From Bacteroidales bacterium (GTDB lineage: Bacteria; Bacteroidota; Bacteroidia; Bacteroidales; UBA1556): a stretch of DNA of 15,367 bases. Of the stretch, positions 6,503 to 13,774 are shown piece after piece. The position numbers and the translations under genes were made by a program. Location: positions 1 through 15,367 of the forward strand of contig JAGLDA010000057.1 in NCBI GenBank assembly GCA_023145955.1, in the 5' to 3' direction. The notes below the pieces were generated by a model. The model was given only the letters and a program-made list of their open reading frames with translations. It ran no database searches and had not been told where the DNA came from. The first letter of the stretch is position 1; each line of letters opens with the position of its first letter.

Positions 6503-7450
6503 TTGCTCAAATCACTATTTAATAATATACTCTCTAAAAAAATGTATAATTCAGAGTGGAAAGACCTATTTACTTATACTAAAAATGAACGCAAGGGTAT
6601 TTTTATTCTTTCCATTATAATCATTCTTCTAATTATATACAATATTGCTGGTCCATTTTCCATAAACGATAAAACTGATTTTAAAGAGTTCCGAGCTAAT
6701 ATTGCAAACTATGAAGCTGCTATAAATGATAAGAGCAAAGAAATCCCTTTAAAAAAACCGACCACAAATATTAATGTATTATCGAAATCTAAAATGCATT
6801 TTTTCGACCCAAATACTATCCATAAAAAAGAGTGGCTCGCAATGGGGGTTAAAGAATACCAAGTAAATAGTATTTTGAAATACTTAAAAAAAGGTGGCTC
6901 TTTCAATTATCCTGATGATATCAGAAAGATGTATTGCCTTACAAAAAGAGAATGCGATATTATTGTTCCGTTTATAAATATAGAACTTAAGGAATTATTA
7001 GAGCTTGAATATTCTGAAAGCTCCACAAAATATTCCCCAAAAACTTACAATATTGAACTTAATACCGCTACAATGGATAGTTTTCTGTTGATATATGGCA
7101 TCGGCCCATCCACTGCAAAATCTATTATTGAATACAGAAAAATTCTTGGTGGATTTTATGACAAAAGCCAATTAATTGAAGTATTCCTTATAGATTCTGC
7201 AAAATTCAATAGCATTAGTTCTTCATTTTATATTAATGACAGCCTATTTACACCTTCAATAGATATAAATTCAGCTACCTATTATACACTGAAAAATCAC
7301 CCTTACATCAGCAAAACAATGTCGTACCATATTATTGAATACAGAAAACACAATGGTAGTTTTACACAATTGGAGCAGCTTAAAAGCGTAGATATAATAA
7401 CTGATAGTATTTACAATAGAATTTATCGTTATTTTGCACCTTTAAAGTAA
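6503..7450 (+). CDS. Membrane-anchored helix-hairpin-helix (ComEA-like) protein
   Basis: This protein has one N-terminal transmembrane helix (about 32-50), a polar linker, and three tandem helix-hairpin-helix units at about 99-158, 183-245 and 251-312. The middle unit is canonical: LNTAT (186-190), then YGIGPSTAKSIIEYRK (198-213), then GGFYDKSQL. The first and last keep the pattern (FDPNT; INSAT with IIEYRKHNGSF) but with diverged hairpins. Such domains bind DNA without sequence preference. ComEA uses them to capture DNA during natural transformation, so a periplasm-facing DNA-binding role is reasonable but unproven. The longest frame starts with TTG at 6503. The in-frame ATG at 6542 (residue 14) still keeps the whole membrane anchor, has an A-rich upstream stretch and better fits the -7 element at 6483-6490; I think it is the more likely start. 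A hairpin-T tract follows the stop. Confidence 0.85.
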   Translation: MLKSLFNNILSKKMYNSEWKDLFTYTKNERKGIFILSIIIILLIIYNIAGPFSINDKTDFKEFRANIANYEAAINDKSKEIPLKKPTTNINVLSKSKMHFFDPNTIHKKEWLAMGVKEYQVNSILKYLKKGGSFNYPDDIRKMYCLTKRECDIIVPFINIELKELLELEYSESSTKYSPKTYNIELNTATMDSFLLIYGIGPSTAKSIIEYRKILGGFYDKSQLIEVFLIDSAKFNSISSSFYINDSLFTPSIDINSATYYTLKNHPYISKTMSYHIIEYRKHNGSFTQLEQLKSVDIITDSIYNRIYRYFAPLK

Positions 7451-7514
7451 GGCGCTTTGGAATAAAGATAGTAGTATGATTTTAGTATACAATTATTATT
7501 CTTACACATAAAAA

Positions 7515-7578
7515 GAAGCAATAACTATACTATATATTTAAACGGAAGCTTTAGTATTATAATTGCTTTATTTTTTTT
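7515..7578 (+). terminator. Probable intrinsic terminator after the helix-hairpin-helix gene
   Basis: AAGCAAT (7516-7522) pairs with ATTGCTT (7562-7568). After a 4x4 internal mismatch, ATACTA (7527-7532) pairs with TAGTAT (7552-7557). The outer arm runs straight into TTTATTTTTTTT. The stem is AT-rich and interrupted with a long loop, so it is weaker than the one at 193-225. It sits between the helix-hairpin-helix stop (7450) and the transporter start (7603), as a terminator should. Confidence 0.4.
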
Positions 7579-7602
7579 AATAATAGAATAAATATAAAAT
7601 TA

Positions 7603-9021
7603 ATGTCGAGTTTTGTAGGAATATTAAAGCAGTATAATTCAACCTTTTGGGTTGCCAACACAATAGAGCTTTTCGAGAGGATGGCTTGGTATGGGTTTTT
7701 CTTTCTCTTTGCCAATTACCTAACCAAATCTACCGATCTTGGTGGGTTAGAGTTTTCCCAATCACAAAAAGGTATGATTATGGGAATTGGCACAGGAATT
7801 CTATATTTTCTTCCTATAATAACAGGTGCTATTGCCGATAGATTTGGCTATAAAAAAGTTCTTATCCTTGCGTTCACAATCTATATATCAGCATTTTTAG
7901 CTTTTCCTCTCTTTGATACATTTACAACAGTTTTCTTAGTTTATATATATTTAGCAATTGGCGCAGCACTATTTAAGCCTGTAATTTCGGCTACTATTGC
8001 CAAAACTACAACTGATGAAACTGCATCTATGGGCTTTGGCATATTTTATATGATGGTAAATTTGGGAGCTTTCATAGGCCCACTAATAACCATGCCGGCG
8101 CAGGATAATCTGTTTTATATTGTTGCAGCAATTATATCTGTAAACTTTATTCTACTACTAATATATAAAGAGCCCGATCGCGAAAACATATCAAAACCAA
8201 TAAGCGAAAGTTTTAAAGATATTTATAAAAACATTGCAACGGTAGCCTCTAACCTTAACTTTATGATCTTTTTGCTCATAATTGCAGGTTTTTGGACAAT
8301 GTACAATCAGTTATTTTTTACTCTTCCTGTATTTGTAGAGATGTGGGTAGATAGCTCAAATCTTTATGCATTTTATGCCGAATATATTCCAATAATAGCA
8401 GAGAATTACTCTCATAATGGACAGATACAAGCTGAATTTATTACCAATTCAGGAGCTTTTTTTATTATTGCATTTCAGTTGATAGTATCGTATCTTGTAA
8501 TGAAGCTACGACCATTAAATGCAATGATTACAGGAATAATTATTGCAACTATTGGAATGAGCTTAACACTTATTACACAGAGTGCTGTATTTATTATTTT
8601 GGCAATATTTATCTTCGCAATAGGAGAAATGGCAGCAAGTCCAAAAATAACAGAGTATATTGGTCGTATAGCACCAAAAGACAAAAAAGCCCTATATATG
8701 GGCTTTGCTTACGTGCCAATGTTTCTTGGCAATATACTCGCAGGTATTGTTTCTGGAGTTGTTTATGAAAACCTTTCTGACAAATACCAATTTGCTAAAG
8801 ATTACGCATTAACAAATAACCTAATAATTAATGAGGAGCTTACAAATAATCAAATGTTTGAATCGCTGGCACAGCAAATGAATATTACACCATTAGAGTT
8901 TACAAATATTTTGTGGACTCAGTATAACCCTGGTAATTTTTGGATAGTAATTGCAGCAATTGGCGGCTTAGCCACCATAAGCTTATATCTATATGATCGA
9001 TATTTGCTAAAATCAAAATAA
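7603..9021 (+). CDS. POT/PTR-like MFS transporter
   Basis: This inner-membrane secondary transporter has 472 residues and about twelve predicted helices. Two motifs point to the proton-coupled oligopeptide transporter branch. ELFER (22-26) in TM1 is the ExxER proton-coupling motif. FYMMVNLG (148-155) in TM5 matches the FYxxINxG PTR signature. The cytoplasmic TM2-TM3 loop has the MFS pattern ADRFGYKK (78-85). Unlike the usual 14-helix bacterial POTs, I see no extra helix pair between TM6 and TM7. The loops TM7-TM8 (about 247-282) and TM11-TM12 (about 388-440) are unusually long. The substrate is likely a peptide or other small solute driven by protons, but motifs alone do not fix it. The ATG at 7603 follows an A/T-rich leader. 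The stop is 13 bases before the TPR gene, so the two are probably co-transcribed. Confidence 0.82.
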   Translation: MSSFVGILKQYNSTFWVANTIELFERMAWYGFFFLFANYLTKSTDLGGLEFSQSQKGMIMGIGTGILYFLPIITGAIADRFGYKKVLILAFTIYISAFLAFPLFDTFTTVFLVYIYLAIGAALFKPVISATIAKTTTDETASMGFGIFYMMVNLGAFIGPLITMPAQDNLFYIVAAIISVNFILLLIYKEPDRENISKPISESFKDIYKNIATVASNLNFMIFLLIIAGFWTMYNQLFFTLPVFVEMWVDSSNLYAFYAEYIPIIAENYSHNGQIQAEFITNSGAFFIIAFQLIVSYLVMKLRPLNAMITGIIIATIGMSLTLITQSAVFIILAIFIFAIGEMAASPKITEYIGRIAPKDKKALYMGFAYVPMFLGNILAGIVSGVVYENLSDKYQFAKDYALTNNLIINEELTNNQMFESLAQQMNITPLEFTNILWTQYNPGNFWIVIAAIGGLATISLYLYDRYLLKSK

Positions 9022-9023
9022 TT

Positions 9024-9028
9024 GAGGA
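9024..9028 (+). promoter_or_regulatory. Shine-Dalgarno deciding the TPR gene start
   Basis: GAGGA lies six bases upstream of the ATG at 9035, an ideal spacing. The alternative ATG at 9056 has no such element, so the upstream start is preferred although both would give a signal peptide. Confidence 0.5.
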
Positions 9029-9034
9029 CTAAAT

Positions 9035-10852
9035 ATGTTATTAGTACGAAGTAAAATGAAAATTACACTACTTATATTGTTTATAATATCTGCAACTACC
9101 TCTTTTGCACAAAATGAGGTAGATGAAAAATTGGCGCTACAGTTTTATCAAAACAAAGAGTATGACAAGGCTGCAGAGCTATACCAAAGGATATATAACG
9201 AAGACCCTTCTCCTTTTTATTATGACTATTTGATAAATTGCTTTTTTGAATTACATGAATACAAAAAAGCTAGGAAATTTGTTGCATCAGTTGTGCGTAA
9301 TAACCCAAATGAAATAAAGTATAAAGTTGAAGAAGCATATGTATATCAGCGCTGGGGAAAATCCAAAATAGCCAATAAAGAGTATAATAAACTAATTAAA
9401 AAGTACGATAATAATAGGAATGAGGTGATTGAACTTTCCCATGCTTTTGCTGCTAGAAACCTTGATGACTATGCTATTAAAGCTCTAAAAAATAACAGTT
9501 TTAAACCTCCACTAAATATTGAACTAGCACAGATATATTATAAAGTTGGCAATTATCCTGAGATGATAAATCAATATTTGGATATAGTTTTATTAGACGA
9601 AAAGTATCTAAATTTAATAAAAGGGAAACTCCAATTAATTATTACTGATCCTACCAAAGAAAATGTATCAGAAGCATTAAGAGAAGAGCTAATTAAACGG
9701 ACTGAAAAGCGCAATAGTGAAATCGTTTTTTCAGAACTATTATATTGGTTTTCCATTCAGAAAAAGAATTTCAACTTAGCGCTGATTCAAGCAAAAGCAC
9801 TAGATAATAGATTTGACGAACAGGGAGAGAGGGTTTTTAAACTGGCAAATATCCTTATGAATAATAAGGAGTGGAGCCTTGCTGTAGAAGCCTATAATTA
9901 TCTTATATCCAATGGACCTGAGTCTATTTATTATATGAATTCTGAAATAATGATTTTAGAAGCTAAATTCAATATTATAATTAGCAATATGGATTATGTA
10001 CAGCAGGATATTATTGACTTGCAAGATGACTATAAAATACAGCTAAACGCTTTTGGCAAAAATGCAACCACTGTAACAATGATGATGAATTTAGCTCATA
10101 TCCAAGCCTATTACTTAGATGATTTGGAATCGGCAAAAGTATTGCTAACAGAGATTCAGGGGATTTCTAATGTTCCGAAACAGAGAAAAGCAAAAGCAAA
10201 ACTTCAACTGGGAGATATAAAACTATTTTCTGGAGAAAAATGGTCGGCAAGCCTACTATATAAGCAGGTAGAAAAAGAAAATAAACAGGAGCCAATAGGA
10301 TATTTAGCAAAATTTAAAGCTGCACAATTTTACTATTATGTGGGAGAAATGGAGTGGGCAAAATCGCAATTAGATGTATTACGAGGAGCTACTTCTAAGC
10401 TTATTGCAAATAACTCTATGGAGCTGTATTTGCTTATTCAAGAGAATATTAGCCCCGATAGTTCTTATGATGCATTAGATATGTATTCCGATGCAGATTT
10501 ATTGCATTACCAAAGAAAATACAGCTTAGCAAATAATAAATTAGACACTATTCTAAATATTTTTCCCCAGCATGTGATTACCGATAATGTGTATTTCAAA
10601 AAAGCAAGAATAGCGATGGATCAGAAAGAATATTCTAAAGCTGATTCTCTTTATGAGCTCACTGTAGATTATGCTCCTTTTGGCCCTTTGGCTGATAATG
10701 CTTTGATTGAGAGAGCACGGTTAAATGATTTTATTATAAAACGGTCTGAAGTCTCTCTAGATTTATACCAAAAAATACTTCTCGATTATCCTGGCAGCCT
10801 ATTCACAATTGAGGCAAGAAAACGATATCGCGAGAAAAAAGAGAATAATTAG
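9035..10852 (+). CDS. Exported tetratricopeptide-repeat protein
   Basis: This is a 605-residue protein with an N-terminal signal peptide (basic MLLVRSKMK, hydrophobic core about 10-20, likely cleavage after SFA at 23-25), so it is probably periplasmic or surface-associated. No lipobox cysteine is present. The mature chain is almost entirely helical with TPR-style helix pairs. Clear units lie near 31-60 (FYQNKEYDKAAELYQRIYNEDP), near 265-295 (NNKEWSLAVEAYNYLI), and at the C-terminus, where a TolA-binding/BamD-like pattern appears (KKARIAMDQKEYSKADSLYE, then ALIERARL and LYQKILLDYPGS). Such proteins are scaffolds for protein-protein contacts; no catalytic motif is seen and the partner is unknown. 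The start at 9035 is supported by GAGGA; ATG 9056 is the alternative. It lies between the transporter (13-base gap) and the deaminase (44-base gap) and may share their transcript. Confidence 0.85.
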   Translation: MLLVRSKMKITLLILFIISATTSFAQNEVDEKLALQFYQNKEYDKAAELYQRIYNEDPSPFYYDYLINCFFELHEYKKARKFVASVVRNNPNEIKYKVEEAYVYQRWGKSKIANKEYNKLIKKYDNNRNEVIELSHAFAARNLDDYAIKALKNNSFKPPLNIELAQIYYKVGNYPEMINQYLDIVLLDEKYLNLIKGKLQLIITDPTKENVSEALREELIKRTEKRNSEIVFSELLYWFSIQKKNFNLALIQAKALDNRFDEQGERVFKLANILMNNKEWSLAVEAYNYLISNGPESIYYMNSEIMILEAKFNIIISNMDYVQQDIIDLQDDYKIQLNAFGKNATTVTMMMNLAHIQAYYLDDLESAKVLLTEIQGISNVPKQRKAKAKLQLGDIKLFSGEKWSASLLYKQVEKENKQEPIGYLAKFKAAQFYYYVGEMEWAKSQLDVLRGATSKLIANNSMELYLLIQENISPDSSYDALDMYSDADLLHYQRKYSLANNKLDTILNIFPQHVITDNVYFKKARIAMDQKEYSKADSLYELTVDYAPFGPLADNALIERARLNDFIIKRSEVSLDLYQKILLDYPGSLFTIEARKRYREKKENN

Positions 10853-10896
10853 AAATATTATAACATTTCTTATCACTTACTAATAAAAATAAGCAT

Positions 10897-11898
10897 ATGA
10901 TAAAAACCATACAATCATTACCAAAAGTTGAACTTCATTTACATATTGAAGGTAGTTTTGAGCCCGAACTAATGTTTGAAATAGGAAAACGTAATGGTAT
11001 AAAGCTCCCATATAATTCGATAGAAGATATTAGAAAAGCATATCAATTTAGCAACCTACAAGATTTTTTGGATATCTATTATACTGGATGCAATGTATTG
11101 CAGAAAGAGCAAGATTTTTATGATTTAACCTATGCTTATTTTCAAAAAGCTAAAGAAAATAATGTGCTCCATACAGAGATTTTCTTTGATCCACAAACTC
11201 ATACAGATAGAGGAATTGCTTTTGAAACTGTTGTGCTTGGAATTACTAAAGCAATGGCTGATGCCGAGAAAAAACTTAATATTAGTAGTCATTTAATTAT
11301 GAGTTTTTTACGACACTTGAGTGAAGAAGCCGCTATAGAGATTTTAAAAATGGCCGAGCCTTTTAAAGATAAATTTATAGCTATTGGTTTAGACTCCTCA
11401 GAAAATGGAAATCCTCCTAAAAAATTTCAGAAAGTATATGCCATGGCTGGAGAACAATTATATAAGAGAGTAGCACACGCTGGTGAAGAAGGACCAGCTC
11501 AATACATTTGGGACAGCCTTTCGATGCTAAATATAGACCGGCTCGATCATGGAAATAGGGCTATGGAAGATAAAGCACTCCTCAATGAATTGAAAGCTAG
11601 AAAAATTGGACTAACTCTTTGCCCTTTATCCAATTTAAAGCTCAAAGTAGTAAAAGATTTAAAAGATCACCCCATAAAAACTATGCTTGATTTGGGTCTT
11701 AAGGTTACTGTAAACTCAGATGATCCAGCATATTTTGGTGGCTATATGAACGATAATTTTACATCCATATCCGAAGCGCTTAATTTATCAAAAGAAGACT
11801 TATATAATTTGTCGAAAAACGCTATTGAAGTTAGCTGGGCAGGTAGTGCTCAAAAAAGAGATTTTATGGTAAAACTTGACAAATGGATGGAAGATTAA
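10897..11898 (+). CDS. Adenine deaminase-type aminohydrolase (ADA/ADE superfamily)
   Basis: This is a zinc hydrolase of the metal-dependent amidohydrolase superfamily, 333 residues, cytoplasmic. Metal and catalytic residues are complete: His14 and His16 in ELHLHIEG, His194 and Glu197 in HAGEEGP, His218 in LDHG, and Asp275-Asp276 in NSDDP. Automated pipelines would probably call it adenosine deaminase. However, several segments match what I remember of the adenine deaminases (fungal Aah1 and Pseudomonas PA0148): FFDPQTHTDRG (97-106), SFLRHLSEE (136-144), GLDSSE (164-169, where adenosine deaminases have a GxxLAGDE-like segment) and AYFGGYMNDNF (278-288). The predicted reaction is adenine plus water to hypoxanthine plus ammonia, in purine salvage. 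The ATG at 10897 places the HxH motif 13 residues in, as normal. It is the third gene after the transporter and TPR gene. Adenosine as substrate is not excluded. Confidence 0.88.
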   Translation: MIKTIQSLPKVELHLHIEGSFEPELMFEIGKRNGIKLPYNSIEDIRKAYQFSNLQDFLDIYYTGCNVLQKEQDFYDLTYAYFQKAKENNVLHTEIFFDPQTHTDRGIAFETVVLGITKAMADAEKKLNISSHLIMSFLRHLSEEAAIEILKMAEPFKDKFIAIGLDSSENGNPPKKFQKVYAMAGEQLYKRVAHAGEEGPAQYIWDSLSMLNIDRLDHGNRAMEDKALLNELKARKIGLTLCPLSNLKLKVVKDLKDHPIKTMLDLGLKVTVNSDDPAYFGGYMNDNFTSISEALNLSKEDLYNLSKNAIEVSWAGSAQKRDFMVKLDKWMED

Positions 11899-12076
11899 TA
11901 ATTTTATTTTGATCCAATTAACTCAGTCCATGACATTTTTAAATACAATAGTTACTACGGCTTAATATATTGATATTAAACTACCATTGGCTTTTGATAA
12001 TAATTATGAACTTAATCAACAAAAACACTAAACACTGTTTTTTTAGACGCTGATTTTTATGATTTTGTATGATTTG

Positions 12077-12093
12077 TTTCAGCTCCGCTGAAA
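12077..12093. repeat. Short hairpin TTTCAGC/GCTGAAA
   Basis: A perfect seven-base inverted repeat encloses a three-base loop and is followed on the plus strand by TCTATTTTATC. It lies 179 bases beyond the deaminase stop, so it could terminate that transcript, but the T run is broken. It may equally be part of the repeat remnant. Confidence 0.4.
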
Positions 12094-12134
12094 TCTATTT
12101 TATCATAATAAACCTGCGAAACCAGCGGCTAAAA

Positions 12135-12188
12135 TACAATTACGATTTATGAGAACCGAATCCGATAATTTTTGGATTACTAATTGTA
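12135..12188. repeat. Nested inverted repeat in the gene-free stretch
   Basis: TACAATTA (12135-12142) is the exact reverse complement of TAATTGTA (12181-12188). Inside them AATCC (12159-12163) pairs with GGATT (12174-12178). The arms are short and AT-rich, so a stable RNA is doubtful; a fossil palindromic element is possible. Confidence 0.35.
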
Positions 12189-12327
12189 AAAGTCTATTTA
12201 TTTCTAATAGCTAAGACAACTTTGATTTAAAAATATTTAACACGCTGATTTTAAGTAATATAACTGACTATATTTTTGTCATATACTGAGTATAACCATT
12301 GATAATGCACTGATATAAAAACAATAA

Positions 12328-12360
12328 TTGTCGGTTACTAATATAAAAACATTAGCTTTG
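12328..12360 (+). promoter_or_regulatory. Bacteroidota promoter before the barrel gene
   Basis: TAGCTTTG (12353-12360) is an exact TAnnTTTG -7 element ending 29 bases before the ATG at 12390. A TTG at 12328-12330 stands 22 bases upstream and fits a -33 element, giving the best complete promoter in the window. It would also drive the ComM-type gene, which follows after five bases. Confidence 0.55.
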
Positions 12361-12389
12361 TGGCTAGTTTTAACTAAAATCATTATTAT

Positions 12390-13769
12390 ATGAATACAAA
12401 ACTACTAATTACTTTAAGCCTAATATTTTTATTTACATTAGTTAGTAAAATAGGATTTACACAAGCTGATACAACTATTACAGAAGCGGGCATAGAAGAC
12501 GAAACTAAAGAAGCGAAAAAAACAGGATTTGGGTTTGCTGCAATACCAGCATTAGCTTACGATACAGATTTGGGATTTCTTTATGGTGTTATTGGAACAA
12601 TTTTCCATTATGGTGATGGGTCAAATTACCCAATGTATAATCATAAAATATATTTGGAGTGGTCGCGAACAACAAAAGGAAGTGGTAAAAATGTTTTTTT
12701 ATACGATAATAGAACTCTAATTCCCAATGGGAGAATGAATATTGATGTAAGCTATTTAACAGAGCAAGCACTTGATTTTTATGGCTTTAATGGTTACCAA
12801 TCATATTTTGGAGATGAGTATTTAGATACTGAAAATGATAATTATATCAGCCGATTATACTATCGCCAAGATAGGAAGTTATTACGATTAAAAGCTGATT
12901 TCCAAGGGAGATTATTTAATGACAACTGGCGCTGGCTAGCTGGCATAGTACATTATGGTATAGATATAAAATCCGTAGATTTAAATAAACTAAATGACGG
13001 CAAAGAAGGTGATGAGCTTTTGCCAGATACAGCCTCTTTATACGATAAATATGTTGAGTGGGGTGTTATTCCACAATCTCAAGCTACTGGAGGAAATACT
13101 AATATTCTTAAATTAGGATTAGTATATGATAGCCGAGATAATGAGCACAGCACCACCAAGGGAATTTGGGCTGAAGCAATTGTTCTTACTGCGCCAGGGT
13201 TCTTGGGAAATGATTTTTCTTATACAAAAATATCTCTTACTCACCGTCAGTACTTCAATCTTTATAAAAAGAAAGTAACTTTGGCTTACCGAGTAAACTA
13301 TCAGGGCTTAATTGCGGGAGAAATTCCTTTTTATATGATGCCTTTTTACTTCCGTTCTAAAGACACAAAAGATGGTCTTGGAGGTTCTAAAACTCTTCGT
13401 GGAATTAAAAGAAACCGTGTAGTTGGTGATGGTGCTGTATTGGCAAATCTAGAAGTTCGTTATAAATTTTTAGAAACGCTGGTATTAAATCAGAATTTTT
13501 CCATAACATTAAGTGGCTTTGCAGATGGAGCTCAGGTAGTACAAATGCATCCTTTTAAAACCGATGGCGTTACTGCTAGCTATGGCAAAACAATAGATGA
13601 GAACCTAAAAGAAATGGATTATTCTGACGAGAGCATTCACTTTAGTTATGGTCTTGGACTTCATTTTGCTATTAATCACAACTTTATTGTAGCTGTAGAT
13701 TATGGTATGGCAGGAAATCCTCAAGATGGTAGTAGTGGACTTTATATTGGTTTAGATTATTTATTTTAG
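12390..13769 (+). CDS. Omp85/BamA-like outer-membrane beta-barrel protein without POTRA domains
   Basis: This is a 459-residue exported protein with a signal peptide (hydrophobic core about 5-18, cleavage near residue 25-26) and a C-terminal barrel ending in phenylalanine, as outer-membrane barrel proteins do. Omp85-type motifs are seen: YDSRDNEHSTTKGIW (246-260), equivalent to the conserved DxRD...P/TxG strand pair, and GGSKTLRGIKRNRVVGDGAVLANLEVRY (331-358 overall), containing the LRG tip motif of the L6 loop. Alternating hydrophobic and aromatic strands fill the rest. After the signal there are only about 20 acidic/basic residues before the barrel, leaving no room for POTRA domains, so it is not BamA. 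It falls in the short surface-antigen group of unknown function found in many Bacteroidota; lipid, protein or substrate translocation are options. It has its own promoter and heads a two-gene unit with the ComM-type gene. Confidence 0.8.
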   Translation: MNTKLLITLSLIFLFTLVSKIGFTQADTTITEAGIEDETKEAKKTGFGFAAIPALAYDTDLGFLYGVIGTIFHYGDGSNYPMYNHKIYLEWSRTTKGSGKNVFLYDNRTLIPNGRMNIDVSYLTEQALDFYGFNGYQSYFGDEYLDTENDNYISRLYYRQDRKLLRLKADFQGRLFNDNWRWLAGIVHYGIDIKSVDLNKLNDGKEGDELLPDTASLYDKYVEWGVIPQSQATGGNTNILKLGLVYDSRDNEHSTTKGIWAEAIVLTAPGFLGNDFSYTKISLTHRQYFNLYKKKVTLAYRVNYQGLIAGEIPFYMMPFYFRSKDTKDGLGGSKTLRGIKRNRVVGDGAVLANLEVRYKFLETLVLNQNFSITLSGFADGAQVVQMHPFKTDGVTASYGKTIDENLKEMDYSDESIHFSYGLGLHFAINHNFIVAVDYGMAGNPQDGSSGLYIGLDYLF

Positions 13770-13774
13770 AAATA

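Larger units (their letters stand above)
12047..12252. repeat. Degenerate direct repeats, possible interspersed repeat remnant
   Basis: ACGCTGATTTT occurs at 12047-12057 and again at 12242-12252, each in a T-rich context. The first copy runs into two TATGATTT units spaced ten bases apart. The copies roughly bracket the two inverted repeats at 12077-12093 and 12135-12188. This could be a decayed non-coding repeat unit; chance similarity in AT-rich DNA is possible because only 11 bases are shared. Confidence 0.35.
11899..12352. other. Gene-free stretch with degenerate repeats and hairpins
   Basis: The 491 bases between the deaminase and the barrel gene hold no credible frame on either strand. 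The 3' end (12353-12389) is the barrel gene's promoter and leader. The rest contains ACGCTGATTTT twice (12047-12057 and 12242-12252), TATGATTT twice with a 10-base period (12058-12065, 12068-12075), a GC-richer hairpin (12077-12093), and a nested inverted repeat (12135-12188). The vocabulary resembles degenerate intergenic repeats that I remember from other Bacteroidota genomes. No transposase fragment, tRNA or riboswitch fold is recognised. Confidence 0.6.
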
